In this document: positions 1 through 8,470 of the stretch, one piece after another | Layout: every line of letters starts with the position of its first letter | Numbering within the stretch: the stretch's first letter is position 1 | Assembly (NCBI RefSeq): GCF_020217465.1 | Contig: NZ_CP084115.1 | Location: forward strand, 124,001 to 188,000 | DNA length: 64,000 nucleotides | DNA from: Cobetia amphilecti | GTDB taxonomy: Bacteria; Pseudomonadota; Gammaproteobacteria; Pseudomonadales; Halomonadaceae | Direction: 5' to 3' | Program-made: the position numbers and the translations under genes | Notes under the pieces: model-generated | What the model saw: only the letters and a program-made list of their open reading frames with translations | The model's database searches: none | What the model was told of the DNA's origin: nothing

Positions 1-158
1 ACGTCAAGCGACTGTGGCGCAGCCTGGGCAATCGCGTGGTGTGGCTGCACCGTGAGTCGGTGGCGGGCTTGAGTCTCGAGGGGCTGGCGCCGGGGGAGTG
101 GCGCGAGCTTACCCGCGAGGAGTGTTCACGGCTGGGGGCCGCGCAGCCTCGCGGGTGA
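1..158 (+). CDS. rsuA: Ribosomal small-subunit pseudouridine synthase (RsuA family), C-terminal fragment
   Basis: Only the last 51 codons are in the window; the reading frame begins at base 3 and ends with TGA at 156-158. The visible residues (VKRLWRSLGNRVVWLHRES followed by LAPGEWRELTREE) match the end of the RsuA/RluB/E/F pseudouridine synthase fold, and resemble RsuA more than RluF because of the GN-VV-LHRE and LAPGE-R-LT-EE pattern. RsuA isomerises U516 of 16S rRNA during small-subunit assembly. The catalytic Asp and the N-terminal S4 domain lie outside the window, so the exact paralogue cannot be proven. It converges on the next gene, with a short GC hairpin between them. Confidence 0.72.
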   Translation, partial: VKRLWRSLGNRVVWLHRESVAGLSLEGLAPGEWRELTREECSRLGAAQPRG

Positions 159-159
159 G

Positions 160-176
160 GCCACCCGGCGGGTGGC
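160..176 (+). terminator. Short GC hairpin after the pseudouridine synthase gene
   Basis: GCCACCC and GGGTGGC form a perfect 7-bp stem with a 3-nt loop immediately after the stop codon, followed only by GTCTTG. The U-tract is weak, so this may be a poor terminator or an RNA 3'-end stabiliser. Confidence 0.4.
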
Positions 177-279
177 GTCTTGCCGACACCGGGTTATCCA
201 CACCCGCCTGGTGCGCCGCCAGCGCGTGACGGCTGCGATGGGGTGTGGATAGATCGTTCTGAATCGTCGTCAGCGCTGC

Positions 280-1512
280 TCAGCTGCCGGTCGCCTGACT
301 GGGCAGGTCCTCTGCCGTGATGCTCGCCTGGTCATCGTCGACGGGGCTGGCATCAGGCGTCGACAGGCTGACCAGCTCGCCCTCGGCGTTGCGCGTGAAG
401 TTGCGCACGATGACCCCGATATCCTCCGGCAGCGGCGCAAACTGGCTGCAGCGGCTCAGCACTTCCTGCATGTCCTGATAGCCACTGTCGCGACGCGAGT
501 CGATGGTCGCGCGCGAGAAGTCGATATCCTTCAGTGAGGTCTCGCCCGGGCGCGCCGAGGCCAGCAGACGCACCACGTTGATCGAGGGCTGCTGGGTCAT
601 GGCGAGGATGCGCTGGATCTTCGGCGACTGGCGCAGCTCTTCCGGCAGATGGTCGGCGAGATTCTCGATTCCCATGCGCAGCGCCTGATTCTCTTCCAGC
701 AGATTGAGGTGCTCGCCGGCACGGCTGGAATACTGGATGTCCTTCTCGCGCAGCTGCGCCTCCTGCAATGTCTCCGGCACCTTGCCATCGGCACTCCACA
801 GGTCGATCACGTAGCAGTTGACCACCGTTTCGCCATGCGGTCGCTCCGACAGCACCCAACTGACGGGCGTATTGGAGTACAGGCCGCCATCCCAATAGGC
901 TTCGCCATCGACCCACACCGGCGGGAAGGCCGGTGGCAGGGCGCCGCTGGCCAGAATATGGCGGTGGTCCAGCGCTTCATGCGAGGAGTCGAAGTAGCGC
1001 AGTGCGCCGGTGCCGATATTCACTGCCCCGACCGACAGGCGAACGTTCTCCGGATGGCGGGCATCGAGGCGCTCGAAGTCCACCAGCCGGTTGAGCGTGT
1101 CGCCCAGCGGCTCGGTGTCGTAGAGGCTGGGCGGCTCGCCGAAGAAGCTCTGCCAGATCGGTACCGTCCACAGTGGGCGCGGGCGGAAGAAGCCCGGAAT
1201 GCCCCACAGCATGGCAGAGGTGCGCGCGACACTGCGCTCCCACGGATGAAAGGCGGGACCCATGCTGGCAGCGGGTTGGGCGATGCCATACCAGAATGAC
1301 TCGAGGGCCTTGAGGCGCTCGCCCTCCGGATTGCCGGCGATCAGGGCACCATTGATGGCGCCGACCGAGGTGCCGACCACCCAGTCGGGCTGGATGCCGG
1401 CTTCGGCCAGCGCCTCGAAGATGCCGATCTGGTAGGCGCCGAGCGCGCCACCGCCTTGCAGCACCAGAATGTTGAGCGCATCGGCGCAGAAGTCGCAGGA
1501 TGTATCACGCAT
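280..1512 (-). CDS. Patatin-like phospholipase with C-terminal DUF3734 region
   Basis: The 410-residue protein carries the complete patatin hydrolase signature. GGGALGAY (about residues 20-27) is the oxyanion-hole glycine motif, GTSVG (47-51) holds the nucleophile Ser49, and DGG (208-210) holds the catalytic Asp of the Ser-Asp dyad. The region after about residue 260 is charged and helical, as in the DUF3734 extension of proteobacterial patatins. No signal peptide is visible, so it probably acts at the inner face of the membrane on phospholipids or stored lipid; the substrate is unknown. It is transcribed alone, away from yqaA across a 342-bp spacer. The ATG start at 1512 places the glycine motif at the usual distance from the N-terminus. 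Confidence 0.88.
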   Translation of the reverse strand: MRDTSCDFCADALNILVLQGGGALGAYQIGIFEALAEAGIQPDWVVGTSVGAINGALIAGNPEGERLKALESFWYGIAQPAASMGPAFHPWERSVARTSAMLWGIPGFFRPRPLWTVPIWQSFFGEPPSLYDTEPLGDTLNRLVDFERLDARHPENVRLSVGAVNIGTGALRYFDSSHEALDHRHILASGALPPAFPPVWVDGEAYWDGGLYSNTPVSWVLSERPHGETVVNCYVIDLWSADGKVPETLQEAQLREKDIQYSSRAGEHLNLLEENQALRMGIENLADHLPEELRQSPKIQRILAMTQQPSINVVRLLASARPGETSLKDIDFSRATIDSRRDSGYQDMQEVLSRCSQFAPLPEDIGVIVRNFTRNAEGELVSLSTPDASPVDDDQASITAEDLPSQATGS

Positions 1513-1854
1513 GAAACCTTCTCCTCTCTAGCAGTGCAGCACTCCGCCGGGGAATGCCCGAGGTCAGGGGGACCGTCGCGAGCGAGACGCCATGTGATGG
1601 GGGAGGCGTGGACTCGTGGAGGCGGCGAAAGGGTGACGAGGTGCATATCAAGGGCAATGAAGCACCTGATCAAGGCAATGAGGCACTGGTGAAAAGCAAT
1701 CGAAGTGCTTTTATTGTGCAGTGCAGCATGGCGCTTGTCAGCATAGCACGCATCCTCGCCTTGCGTGTCTGCGATCTCATTCAAGCGACTGACTGAGGCT
1801 GCAAGGGCAGTGGTAAAGGTGAGGGTGAGGACAGGAGCAGCGGCCGTGCGGCGG
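1513..1854. other. 342-bp spacer between patatin and yqaA genes
   Basis: No gene was found here. The spacer carries the promoter region of the patatin gene (minus strand) and a degenerate tandem repeat at 1649-1714. No convincing -10/-35 pair or terminator was seen. Confidence 0.6.
1649..1714. repeat. Degenerate 22-bp tandem repeat (2 clear units, 1 decayed)
   Basis: Unit 1 (1649-1670) begins CAAGGGCAATGAAGCAC and unit 2 (1671-1692) begins CAAGGCAATGAGGCAC. A third decayed copy (AAAGCAATCGAAGTGC) follows at 1693. It lies upstream of the patatin gene. Confidence 0.6.
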
Positions 1855-2319
1855 TCATTGGCACCAGGGCGTCAGCCACAGGTCGGCTGCCAGCAGCAAC
1901 AGGGCATAGCGTCCGCCCTTGGCGATCACGATCAGGACGATGCTCTTCCACCACGCCAGCCGGAAGACGCCTGCCAGCACCGTCAGCGGGTCGCCGATCA
2001 GCGGGGCCCAGCTCAGCAGCAGGCTCCAGGCGCCGAAACGGCGATACCACAGGGTGCCGCGCGCCAATGCGCGCCGCGAGACCGGAAACCAGCGCCGTGT
2101 GCGCAGACGACGGGCGCCACGCCCCAGGGCGACGTTGATCAGGCTGCCGAGCGTGTTGCCCAGCGTCGCTGCGACCCACAGCGCCCAGGGCGCGTGCCCC
2201 TGGCACCACAACCCCGCGAAGGCCGCCTCCGATCCGCCGGGCAGCAGGGTGGCGCTGGCCAGCGAGATCACGGCGAGCGAGGTCAATGCCGGCAATGACA
2301 GTAGGGCCACTTCACTCAT
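1855..2319 (-). CDS. yqaA: YqaA/DedA-like (VTT domain) inner-membrane protein
   Basis: A 154-residue polytopic membrane protein with about four hydrophobic segments. It has the small-family VTT/SNARE-associated architecture: an N-terminal helix, the loop LPGGSEAAFAGL, the glycine-rich helix LGNTLGSLINVALG, then a basic loop and the WAPLIGDPLTVLAG re-entrant segment. The length fits YqaA (about 140-150 residues). The biochemical role of YqaA is not settled; the wider DedA/VTT superfamily includes undecaprenyl-phosphate and phospholipid transporters. The ATG at 2319 is divergent from thiD, with a 110-bp shared promoter space. Confidence 0.83.
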   Translation of the reverse strand: MSEVALLSLPALTSLAVISLASATLLPGGSEAAFAGLWCQGHAPWALWVAATLGNTLGSLINVALGRGARRLRTRRWFPVSRRALARGTLWYRRFGAWSLLLSWAPLIGDPLTVLAGVFRLAWWKSIVLIVIAKGGRYALLLLAADLWLTPWCQ

Positions 2320-2429
2320 ATCACTTTCTTCTGTTTTTCACGGTGGCAGGGCGCTGGGGGTGGCTTTCTTCCCTCCTCAGCTCGGGTATGCTGTTGGCAC
2401 GTCAAAGCCATATTTCGGGAGCTTCCTGC

Positions 2430-3230
2430 ATGCATATTCCGTGCGTCCTGACGATAGCGGGCTCAGACCCCTCCGGGGGAGCCGGCATTCAGGCGGACCT
2501 CAAGACATTCTCTGCGCTGGGCGCCTACGGGGCCAGCGTGATCACGGCGCTGACGGCGCAGAATACCTGCGGCGTGCGCAGCGTGGAGGCGGTCTCGCGG
2601 GAATTCATCGCCGCACAGCTGGACGCCGTGCTGGATGATCTCGATATCCGCGCCGCCAAGATCGGCATGGTGGCCGATCCGCTGGTGGTGGAAATGCTTG
2701 CCGACCGCCTTCAGCAGCGTCGCCCGCGCTGGGTCGTGCTGGACCCGGTGCTGGTCGCCAAGAGTGGCGATGCGCTGGTCAATGATGCTGCCATCCAGTC
2801 GGTGGCCGAGCACCTGGTGCCGCTGGCCGATATCATCACGCCCAACCTGCATGAAGCCGCGGTACTGCTGGGTGAGCGGCGCCTGATCGGGCGCTCCGAC
2901 ATGCCTGAGGTCGCCCGCGAGCTGCGTGCCAGAGGCGCGAAGGCAGTGTTGATCAAGGGCGGGGCGCTTGAGGGGCAGGCCTGTGATGACCTGCTGGTCA
3001 GCGATGCCGGCGAGCAATGGCTGTGCGCACCGCGTATCGAGACCGACAACCTGCACGGCACCGGCTGCTCGATGTCTTCCGCCATCACGGCGCGCCTGGC
3101 GAATGGTCTGCCGTTGCCACAGGCGGTGGTCGAGGCACGCGAATGGCTGCTGGGCGCGCTGCGCGCCTCCGACCAGCTCAACGTCGGCAAGGGCCGTGGG
3201 CCGGTGCATCATTTCCACGCCCTGTGGTAA
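2430..3230 (+). CDS. thiD: Hydroxymethylpyrimidine/phosphomethylpyrimidine kinase ThiD
   Basis: This 266-residue ribokinase-fold enzyme phosphorylates HMP and HMP-phosphate to HMP-pyrophosphate for thiamine synthesis. The family motif GSDPSGGAGIQADLK sits at residues 11-25, and the C-terminal anion-hole motif HGTGCSMSSAI lies near residue 212. The reading frame extends upstream, but I chose ATG 2430 because GGGAG at 2417-2421 is at ideal spacing and the family begins directly before the first beta strand. No other thi gene is adjacent and no TPP-riboswitch motif is visible upstream, so it appears to be a stand-alone salvage and biosynthesis gene. The downstream chalcone-isomerase-like gene may be co-transcribed. 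Confidence 0.95.
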   Translation: MHIPCVLTIAGSDPSGGAGIQADLKTFSALGAYGASVITALTAQNTCGVRSVEAVSREFIAAQLDAVLDDLDIRAAKIGMVADPLVVEMLADRLQQRRPRWVVLDPVLVAKSGDALVNDAAIQSVAEHLVPLADIITPNLHEAAVLLGERRLIGRSDMPEVARELRARGAKAVLIKGGALEGQACDDLLVSDAGEQWLCAPRIETDNLHGTGCSMSSAITARLANGLPLPQAVVEAREWLLGALRASDQLNVGKGRGPVHHFHALW

Positions 3231-3322
3231 GCCAGCGAGAGCCAGGCCCGTGAAACCCGGTCTGCAGGAGTGATGAACCCCGCAAGCTCACCTTGATCAC
3301 TGCCAGCCAACGAGTAGATGCC

Positions 3323-4000
3323 ATGCCTATATCGCCGCTGTATCGCTTGTCCGTGTCAGCTGTCCGTGGCGCCGCTTGCAGCCTGAACGCCGCCTGTCAT
3401 GCCGTCAGCCTGCCGGTGGCGAGTGCGCCGCGCTGGCTGGCTGCGGGCGTGATGGGGGTGCTGCTTGCCACCACCAGCCCGGCGGCGCTCGCCGTCGAGA
3501 TCAAGGGGATGACCTTCGCGGATCAGGTGACCACGCAGTCCGGCCAGCCGCTGACGCTGATCGGCAGTGGGCTCTTCACCTACCTGCTGTGGGACGCCTA
3601 TGTCGGCGCCTATTATCAGGATGCGCGTCGCCCGCGTCCGGCGCCGCTCAAGGATGTCTCGCGCCGCCTGGTGCTGGAGTACTTCCATGCCATCGATGCC
3701 GAGGACTTCGCCAAGGCGACCACCAAGGGCGTGCGCAAGAACCTGTCAGCGGCGGATTTCGCGGCGATCGAGCCTGAATTGACGCGCTTCAATCGCGCCT
3801 ATCAGGACGTCGTGCCGGGGGATCGCTATGCGCTGCAATGGCTGTCCGCCGGCAGCGGCAGCGGCACGCTGTCGCTGGTGCTGAACGGGCAGGTCATCTT
3901 CGAAAGCGATTCACTGGCGCTGGCCAACGGCCTGTTCGCGATCTGGCTGGGCGACGAGCCGGCTCAGCAGGATTTCCGTACCCAGCTGCTGGGGCAGTAG
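3323..4000 (+). CDS. Secreted chalcone-isomerase-like protein
   Basis: A protein of about 225 residues. After a hydrophobic export segment ending ATTSPAALA, the mature part begins VEIKGMTFADQV. It has the features of the bacterial chalcone-isomerase-like domain (CHI-related fold): a GSGLFTYLLWDAYVGAYY strand, the LEYFHAIDAEDFAKAT helix, an alternating central region, and a final LFAIWLGDEPAQQDFRTQLLG helix. Bacterial members are periplasmic proteins of uncertain function; flavonoid isomerisation should not be assumed. The start is uncertain: TTG 3293, ATG 3323 or a later GTG are all in frame and none has a strong ribosome binding site. A later start would give a more normal signal peptide. 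Confidence 0.75.
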   Translation: MPISPLYRLSVSAVRGAACSLNAACHAVSLPVASAPRWLAAGVMGVLLATTSPAALAVEIKGMTFADQVTTQSGQPLTLIGSGLFTYLLWDAYVGAYYQDARRPRPAPLKDVSRRLVLEYFHAIDAEDFAKATTKGVRKNLSAADFAAIEPELTRFNRAYQDVVPGDRYALQWLSAGSGSGTLSLVLNGQVIFESDSLALANGLFAIWLGDEPAQQDFRTQLLGQ

Positions 4001-4023
4001 CGCGCCTCTCCATCTGGCCCCTC

Positions 4024-4100
4024 TCTAGCTTATCTAGCCTATCTGGCCCATCTGTCGCGGCATCGCCATCGTCTTGCACCTCTATCGCGCCTCTATCGAG
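4024..4100. repeat. Short tandem repeats downstream of the chalcone-isomerase-like gene
   Basis: Three 9-bp units TCTAGCTTA, TCTAGCCTA and TCTGGCCCA run from 4024 to 4050. Two 11-bp units CCTCTATCGCG and CCTCTATCGAG occupy 4079-4100. A related CTATCTTTCTA-rich stretch continues past the terminator at about 4155-4195. None codes for protein. Confidence 0.65.
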
Positions 4101-4110
4101 ACACCACGAA

Positions 4111-4147
4111 AAACGCCCCTGCCGGGAGTCCCGGCAGGGGCGTTTTT
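4111..4147. terminator. Strong bidirectional intrinsic terminator
   Basis: AAACGCCCCTGCCGGG pairs with CCCGGCAGGGGCGTTT, giving a long GC stem with runs of A and T on the two sides. It lies between convergent genes and can end transcripts from both directions. Confidence 0.9.
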
Positions 4148-4243
4148 TCATGCTCGTCTTTCTATCTTTCTAACATTCTATCTTTCTATCACTCTTTCGA
4201 TCCTTGCTATCTACCTGGCGGGGCTGACGCGCTTGCCAGGGGC

Positions 4244-5335
4244 TTACTTGCCTTCGGCAGCCTTGATGTCGGCCTGCAGGGTGTCGAGGATCTTGCTGCC
4301 GCGCTCACCGGATTGCTCACGATAGACTTCCCAGCCCTTCTCGCCGACCGGGCGGAAGGCTTCGCGCTGCTCATCGGTCAGTGTGATGATCTCGATGTCG
4401 CTGTCTTCCTTGATCTTCTCCAGACGGTCGGCGTTGTACTCCTCCTGCTTCTCGAAGATGTACGGACGCATCTCGTTGGTGACCTTGTCGAGCATCTGCT
4501 GCTGCTCGTCATTCAGACCGGAATAAAAGTCACTGGAGGCCACCAGCGTGGTGATGAACTGCGCCTGCTTGGCCTGGATCATGTAGTCCTGAACTTCGTA
4601 GAAGCTCATTTCCTGGATGGCGAACACCGGGTTCACCTGGCCGTCGATCTGGCCCAGCTGCAGGCCGGAGTAGACCTCGGAATAGGGCATCGGCGTCGGG
4701 TTGGCACCGTAGCCGCGATAGCTCTCGACCAGAATCGGCGAGGTCATGGTGCGGATCTTGAAGCCTTCCATGTCCTCGGGGGTCTTGATGTCGCGGTTGC
4801 CGGTCCACACCATCCAGCCTTCCGGAATCACGCCCAGCAGCTGGAGGTTCTGCTCGGTGTAGGCCTCGGACAGCATGTCGATGGCCTTGGAGTTGCCAAG
4901 CACCTCTTCATTGACGGCATTGTCGTCGGAGAACAGGAAGTGCAGCGTGAAGACGCCCGACTCCGGGATCACCGAGGCCAGGTGCCCCGGTGAGGCAAAG
5001 GTCAGCTGGATGGCATCGCTCTGCACCAGTTCGGTGAGCTGTGAGGAGGTACCCAGTGCACCGTAGGGGTAGATCTCGACATCGATGTCACCGCCGGAAG
5101 CCTCTTCGATGCGCTTCTTGAATTCCTGGGCGTAGGCATCCTGCACACTGCCGGAGACTTCCTCCAGCGCGAAACGCCAGGTGTCAGCCTGCACGCCCGC
5201 GGAGGCCAGCGCCGCCATGCCCAGGCCGGACGCGAGGGCACCTCCCTTGATGAACGCGGCGAGACGAGAAAGGGGAACAGGAGTCCTGGACGTCTCGCGA
5301 TTCTGCTCGGGTGACGGGTTCCATTGCATCGTCAT
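4244..5335 (-). CDS. dctP: TRAP transporter solute-binding protein, DctP family
   Basis: This 363-residue periplasmic receptor has an N-terminal export segment (LAAFIKGGALASGLGMAALA) cleaved near GVQADTW. The DctP fold follows: FALEEVSGSVQDAYAQEFKK, the second-strand motif GDIDVEIYPYGALG, and the ligand-carboxylate-binding arginine region FKIRTMTSPILVESY near residue 200. GLQLGQIDGQVNP is the lobe-2 hinge motif. The ligand is probably an organic acid but cannot be read from sequence. AAGGAG lies 6 nt upstream of ATG 5335. It is transcribed divergently from dctQ-dctM across an AT-rich 443-bp control region, which strongly suggests one TRAP system with a shared regulator site. Confidence 0.92.
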   Translation of the reverse strand: MTMQWNPSPEQNRETSRTPVPLSRLAAFIKGGALASGLGMAALASAGVQADTWRFALEEVSGSVQDAYAQEFKKRIEEASGGDIDVEIYPYGALGTSSQLTELVQSDAIQLTFASPGHLASVIPESGVFTLHFLFSDDNAVNEEVLGNSKAIDMLSEAYTEQNLQLLGVIPEGWMVWTGNRDIKTPEDMEGFKIRTMTSPILVESYRGYGANPTPMPYSEVYSGLQLGQIDGQVNPVFAIQEMSFYEVQDYMIQAKQAQFITTLVASSDFYSGLNDEQQQMLDKVTNEMRPYIFEKQEEYNADRLEKIKEDSDIEIITLTDEQREAFRPVGEKGWEVYREQSGERGSKILDTLQADIKAAEGK

Positions 5336-5778
5336 CTTGTTCTCCTTGTGTGATTTCCATCAGCGTCGGGCGGCTCTGGGCATACCCGGCGTGCAACTTG
5401 CATCATTTAGATAATATTGCCATTCTTAATATAATAAAAAAATTACCAAATTGGATAGTATGATTAGAATTTATTATGAATAAGCTGAGCCTGTGCGCAT
5501 GAGGCTCTAGTACTCGAGCTCTGGTGCTCGAGCTCTGGTGCTTGAGGCTCTGTCCGTCGCTCGCCAGACCGACATGCCGCGCGTCGGCCGCATACTGATT
5601 TCAAGCGCCGCTAATAAAGCTAGAACAAGAGTAGCCAAAGTGAAAATCACGGCGGCGCCGCGGAAAATTTCAATGGATCGTACTGGCAAATGCAGGCTGT
5701 CTGGCGCAAACCACTGCGCTCATGACGTCTGGTAGAAAGCCTATCTGGCAGGATGCCACATCAACAGGAAGCTGCTTC
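5336..5778. other. Divergent promoter region between dctP and dctQ
   Basis: This 443-bp gap has no gene. It contains an AT-rich island (about 5400-5480) unlike its GC-rich surroundings, with the palindromic core CCAAATTGG at about 5449-5457. The four-copy 14-bp tandem repeat lies at 5497-5552. It is the likely promoter/operator area for both arms of the TRAP locus. Confidence 0.55.
5497..5552. repeat. Four-copy 14-bp tandem repeat in TRAP control region
   Basis: Units are GCATGAGGCTCTAG, TACTCGAGCTCTGG, TGCTCGAGCTCTGG and TGCTTGAGGCTCTG. The two central units differ by a single base. Period 14 is not a whole number of helical turns, so a phased operator array is not obvious. Confidence 0.8.
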
Positions 5779-6441
5779 ATGAACTCGCCCCCCTCCAAGT
5801 CTCCCTCCGCTGACGAGACCCGCCCCGCCCCGGCCGAGACGAATGGCGGTCAGGACCCCCTCGCACATCTGCCTGCGCCGCTGCGCCGTCTGGCCGCCTG
5901 GTTCGAACGTGGTGACCAGGGCCTGGCGCATGTCGAGCGCTGGTTGATCGCCCTGTGCGTGCTGGGCATGGCGACGGCCAGCATCGCCAACGTCATCGGG
6001 CGCAACGTCTTCAACTACAGCCTGCCGTTCACCGAAGAGCTGATGCAGATCCTGCAGCTGTGGCTGACCTTCCTCGGCATCAGTTACGGCGCGCGCGCCG
6101 GGCGCCATATCCGCGTGACGGCGCTGCTGGACTTCATGCCGCCGTGGTTGCGCAAGGTGCTGCTGATCGCCGGACAGGTCATTACCTGTGCCTTGCTGGC
6201 CTACCTCGCCTGGCTGGCGGTGGATTATCTGCAGAGCCTGGCCAAGTCCGGGCGTGTCACGCCGTCGCTGCGCTGGTCGCTGGCGGCGCTCTATGCCGTG
6301 GTCCCGCTGGGACTGGCGCTCGGGGCGCTCCAGTACCTGATGGCGATTCTGCGCAACCTGCTGGCGCAGGGCGCCTGGTTGTCATGGCGTACGGCGGAGA
6401 TGGACGAGAACGAGGAAGTCGACGGCAGTGGCGCGCTCTAG
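5779..6441 (+). CDS. dctQ: TRAP transporter small permease, DctQ family
   Basis: This 220-residue membrane protein has a charged N-terminal tail and then four predicted helices. The DctQ hallmarks are visible: the FNYSLPFTEELMQILQLW segment with the conserved Glu pair, then the GARAGRHIRVTAL loop, followed by two further helices. DctQ is the accessory subunit that pairs with the large DctM channel. The frame is open from 5722, but ATG 5779 is chosen because AGGA at 5766-5769 is well placed and the extra upstream residues are not family-like. It lies 78 bp upstream of dctM in the same operon and is divergent from the binding-protein gene. Confidence 0.9.
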   Translation: MNSPPSKSPSADETRPAPAETNGGQDPLAHLPAPLRRLAAWFERGDQGLAHVERWLIALCVLGMATASIANVIGRNVFNYSLPFTEELMQILQLWLTFLGISYGARAGRHIRVTALLDFMPPWLRKVLLIAGQVITCALLAYLAWLAVDYLQSLAKSGRVTPSLRWSLAALYAVVPLGLALGALQYLMAILRNLLAQGAWLSWRTAEMDENEEVDGSGAL

Positions 6442-6519
6442 CCACTGCACCGGGAATGTCTTCCCGATGTCTCGATAGACGATTGATCACACTTCATTGA
6501 CCCAGGGACGGAAGCTGCG

Positions 6520-7794
6520 ATGTGGATTCTGCTCGTGATGGTGGGGCTGCTGTTGCTTGGGGTACCCATGATGGTGCCATTGAGCGTCGGCACCTTTTTC
6601 TTGTTGTTCAGCGATTTTTCCTTCCTCAAGCCGGAGCTGGTGATCCAGCAGATGATCGGTGGCCTGCAGCCGGTGGTGCTGACGGCGGTGCCGATGTTCA
6701 TTCTGGCGGCCGATATCATGCTCAAGGGCTCCACTGCCCAGCGCCTGCTGGATCTGGTCGAGCGCTTCGTCGGCCACTGGCGCGGTGGCCTGCCGGTGAC
6801 CACCGCGCTGGGCTGCACCCTGTTCGGCGCGGTGTCCGGCTCCACCCAGGCCACGGTGGTGGCGATGGGGCGCCCGTTGCGCCCGCGGCTGCTGGAAGCC
6901 GGTTACAGTGACAAGTTCACCATCGCGTTGATCATCAATGCCTCCGATATCGCGCTGCTGATTCCGCCCTCCATCGGCATGATCATCTATGGCGTCGCGA
7001 CCGGTACCTCGGTGGGTGACCTGTTCATCGCCGGTATCGGCCCGGGGCTGATGATCCTGGTGCTGTTCTCGCTCTACTGCATGTGGAAGTCGTGGAAGCT
7101 GGGCATCGCTCCGCAGCCCAAGGCGGACTGGCCCGCACGCCTCAAGGCCTTGAAGCGCGCCAGCCTGCCGGCGGGCTTCCCGGTGATCATCATCGGCGGC
7201 ATCTACTCGGGCATGTTCTCGCCGACGGAGGCCGCCACGGTCTCGGTGATCTACGCGCTGATTCTCGAGATGCTGATCTATCGCGGCGTGACCCTGAAGG
7301 ACCTGCCCAGTGTGGCCTTCTCCACGGGGCTGATCACCGCGGTGGTGTTCATCCTGGTGGCGGCGGGCGCGGGCTTCTCGTGGATGATCTCCTTCGCCAA
7401 GATTCCGGATGCCATCCTCGGCGGCTACATCCCCTACCTGTCGGAACATTCGCTGGCGCTGTTGGCGGTGATCGCGGCGGCCTACTTCGTCGGCTGCATG
7501 TTCGTGGACCCCATCGTGGTGATCCTGATTCTGGCGCCGGTGTTTGCGCCGGCAGTCGATGCCGCCGGGCTGGACCCGGTGCTGGTCGGCACCCTGGTCA
7601 CCCTGCAGGCGGCGATAGGTTCGGCGACTCCGCCCTTCGGCTGCGACATCTTCACGGCGGTGGCGGTATTCCGAAAACCGTACATGGAGGTCATCCGGGG
7701 GACGCCACCCTTCATTGCCCTGCTGTTGCTGGCGACGGTGCTGCTGATGCTGTTCCCGCAGATCGCGCTGTTTCTGCCCAGCCTCGCCAACTAG
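6520..7794 (+). CDS. dctM: TRAP transporter large permease, DctM family
   Basis: This 424-residue, highly hydrophobic protein has about a dozen membrane segments. It carries DctM signatures: LLGVPMMVPLSVGTFF at the N-terminus, the VPMFILAADIMLKG helix, the GCTLFGAVSGSTQATVVAMG re-entrant region, and IPPSIGMIIYGVATG with FSPTEAATVSVIYAL in the second half. The C-terminal GSATPPFGCDIFTA corresponds to the second re-entrant hairpin. It is the Na+-coupled translocation subunit working with the DctQ and DctP proteins encoded next to it. GGAAG precedes ATG 6520. Its length is normal for the family. Confidence 0.93.
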   Translation: MWILLVMVGLLLLGVPMMVPLSVGTFFLLFSDFSFLKPELVIQQMIGGLQPVVLTAVPMFILAADIMLKGSTAQRLLDLVERFVGHWRGGLPVTTALGCTLFGAVSGSTQATVVAMGRPLRPRLLEAGYSDKFTIALIINASDIALLIPPSIGMIIYGVATGTSVGDLFIAGIGPGLMILVLFSLYCMWKSWKLGIAPQPKADWPARLKALKRASLPAGFPVIIIGGIYSGMFSPTEAATVSVIYALILEMLIYRGVTLKDLPSVAFSTGLITAVVFILVAAGAGFSWMISFAKIPDAILGGYIPYLSEHSLALLAVIAAAYFVGCMFVDPIVVILILAPVFAPAVDAAGLDPVLVGTLVTLQAAIGSATPPFGCDIFTAVAVFRKPYMEVIRGTPPFIALLLLATVLLMLFPQIALFLPSLAN

Positions 7795-7920
7795 CAGCTC
7801 GCCCACTCAAGTAGCACCTGTCGCGCCCCGCAGGCCCAGTCTGCGGGGCGTTCGCGTCTGGTATGCTCCCGAACACGAAATGTCATGAATCATCATCCAT
7901 CTCTTGAAGGAGTAAGCGGC

Positions 7921-8370
7921 ATGCGAGCATTGATCCAGCGCGTCACACGGGCGGAAGTCGTGGTCGAGGACGAGAGCGTCGGCGCCATCGGGGGCGGTCT
8001 GCTGGTACTGGTGGGCGTCGAAAAGGGCGATGATGAGGCGCGTGCCGACAAGCTGCTGCACAAGCTGCTGCATTACCGGGTCTTCGCTGACGAGAACGAC
8101 AAGATGAACCTCAACGTCCAGCAGGCGGGCGGCAATCTGCTGCTGGTCTCGCAGTTCACGCTGGCGGCGGACACCGGCAGCGGCATGCGCCCCAGCTTCT
8201 CCTCGGCGGCGCCACCGGCGGAGGGCGAGCGGCTGTTCACCTATCTGGTCGACAAGGCGCGTGAGCGCGGGCGAGAACTCGGGGTGGGAATCGAGACCGG
8301 ACGCTTCGGCGCCAACATGCAGGTCTCGCTGCTCAATGACGGGCCGGTGACCTTCCTGCTCGAGAGCTGA
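7921..8370 (+). CDS. dtd: D-aminoacyl-tRNA deacylase Dtd
   Basis: This 149-residue cytoplasmic proofreading enzyme hydrolyses D-amino acids (and glycine) wrongly attached to tRNA. The family signature is complete: [13 protein letters not shown] at the N-terminus, the [11 protein letters not shown] active-site strand (the SQ-motif region), [12 protein letters not shown], and the C-terminal [11 protein letters not shown] that carries the Gly-cisPro chiral filter. AAGGAG at 7907-7912 fixes the ATG at 7921; the frame upstream is open but unrelated. Length matches the family. It lies between the two TRAP loci and converges on the second one, so it probably has its own promoter. Confidence 0.97.
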   Translation: MRALIQRVTRAEVVVEDESVGAIGGGLLVLVGVEKGDDEARADKLLHKLLHYRVFADENDKMNLNVQQAGGNLLLVSQFTLAADTGSGMRPSFSSAAPPAEGERLFTYLVDKARERGRELGVGIETGRFGANMQVSLLNDGPVTFLLES

Positions 8371-8382
8371 TCGCGCAGACCC

Positions 8383-8409
8383 AAAAAAGCCGCCCCCGAG
8401 GGGGGCGGC
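8383..8409 (-). terminator. Intrinsic terminator of the dctQMP operon
   Basis: GCCGCCCCC and GGGGGCGGC form a GC stem around GAG. The A-run lies on its left, so the U-tract is on the minus-strand transcript that ends the dctP gene at 8471. It may also stop dtd transcripts. Confidence 0.85.
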
Positions 8410-8470
8410 TGCAAGCATTGGATGACAAGACTGCGCCGTCTCGCGGGAGCGCGGCGCAGGTAACGCAGTC

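Noticed and set aside
649-1299. Plus-strand frame inside the patatin gene
   Set aside because: The patatin catalytic motifs are complete on the other strand and this frame has no motif.
2320-2429. TPP riboswitch upstream of thiD
   Set aside because: The conserved CTGAGA and ACCTGA/GATAATGCCAGCG core elements are absent from the 110-bp spacer.
3273-3296. Seven-codon upstream ORF (MNPASSP) with a perfect AGGAG before the chalcone-isomerase-like gene
   Set aside because: Very short, no link to a regulatory structure, and it ends before the candidate starts; probably chance.
5497-5552. CRISPR-like array
   Set aside because: The units are directly adjacent with no unique spacers and only 14 bp long; it is a plain tandem repeat.
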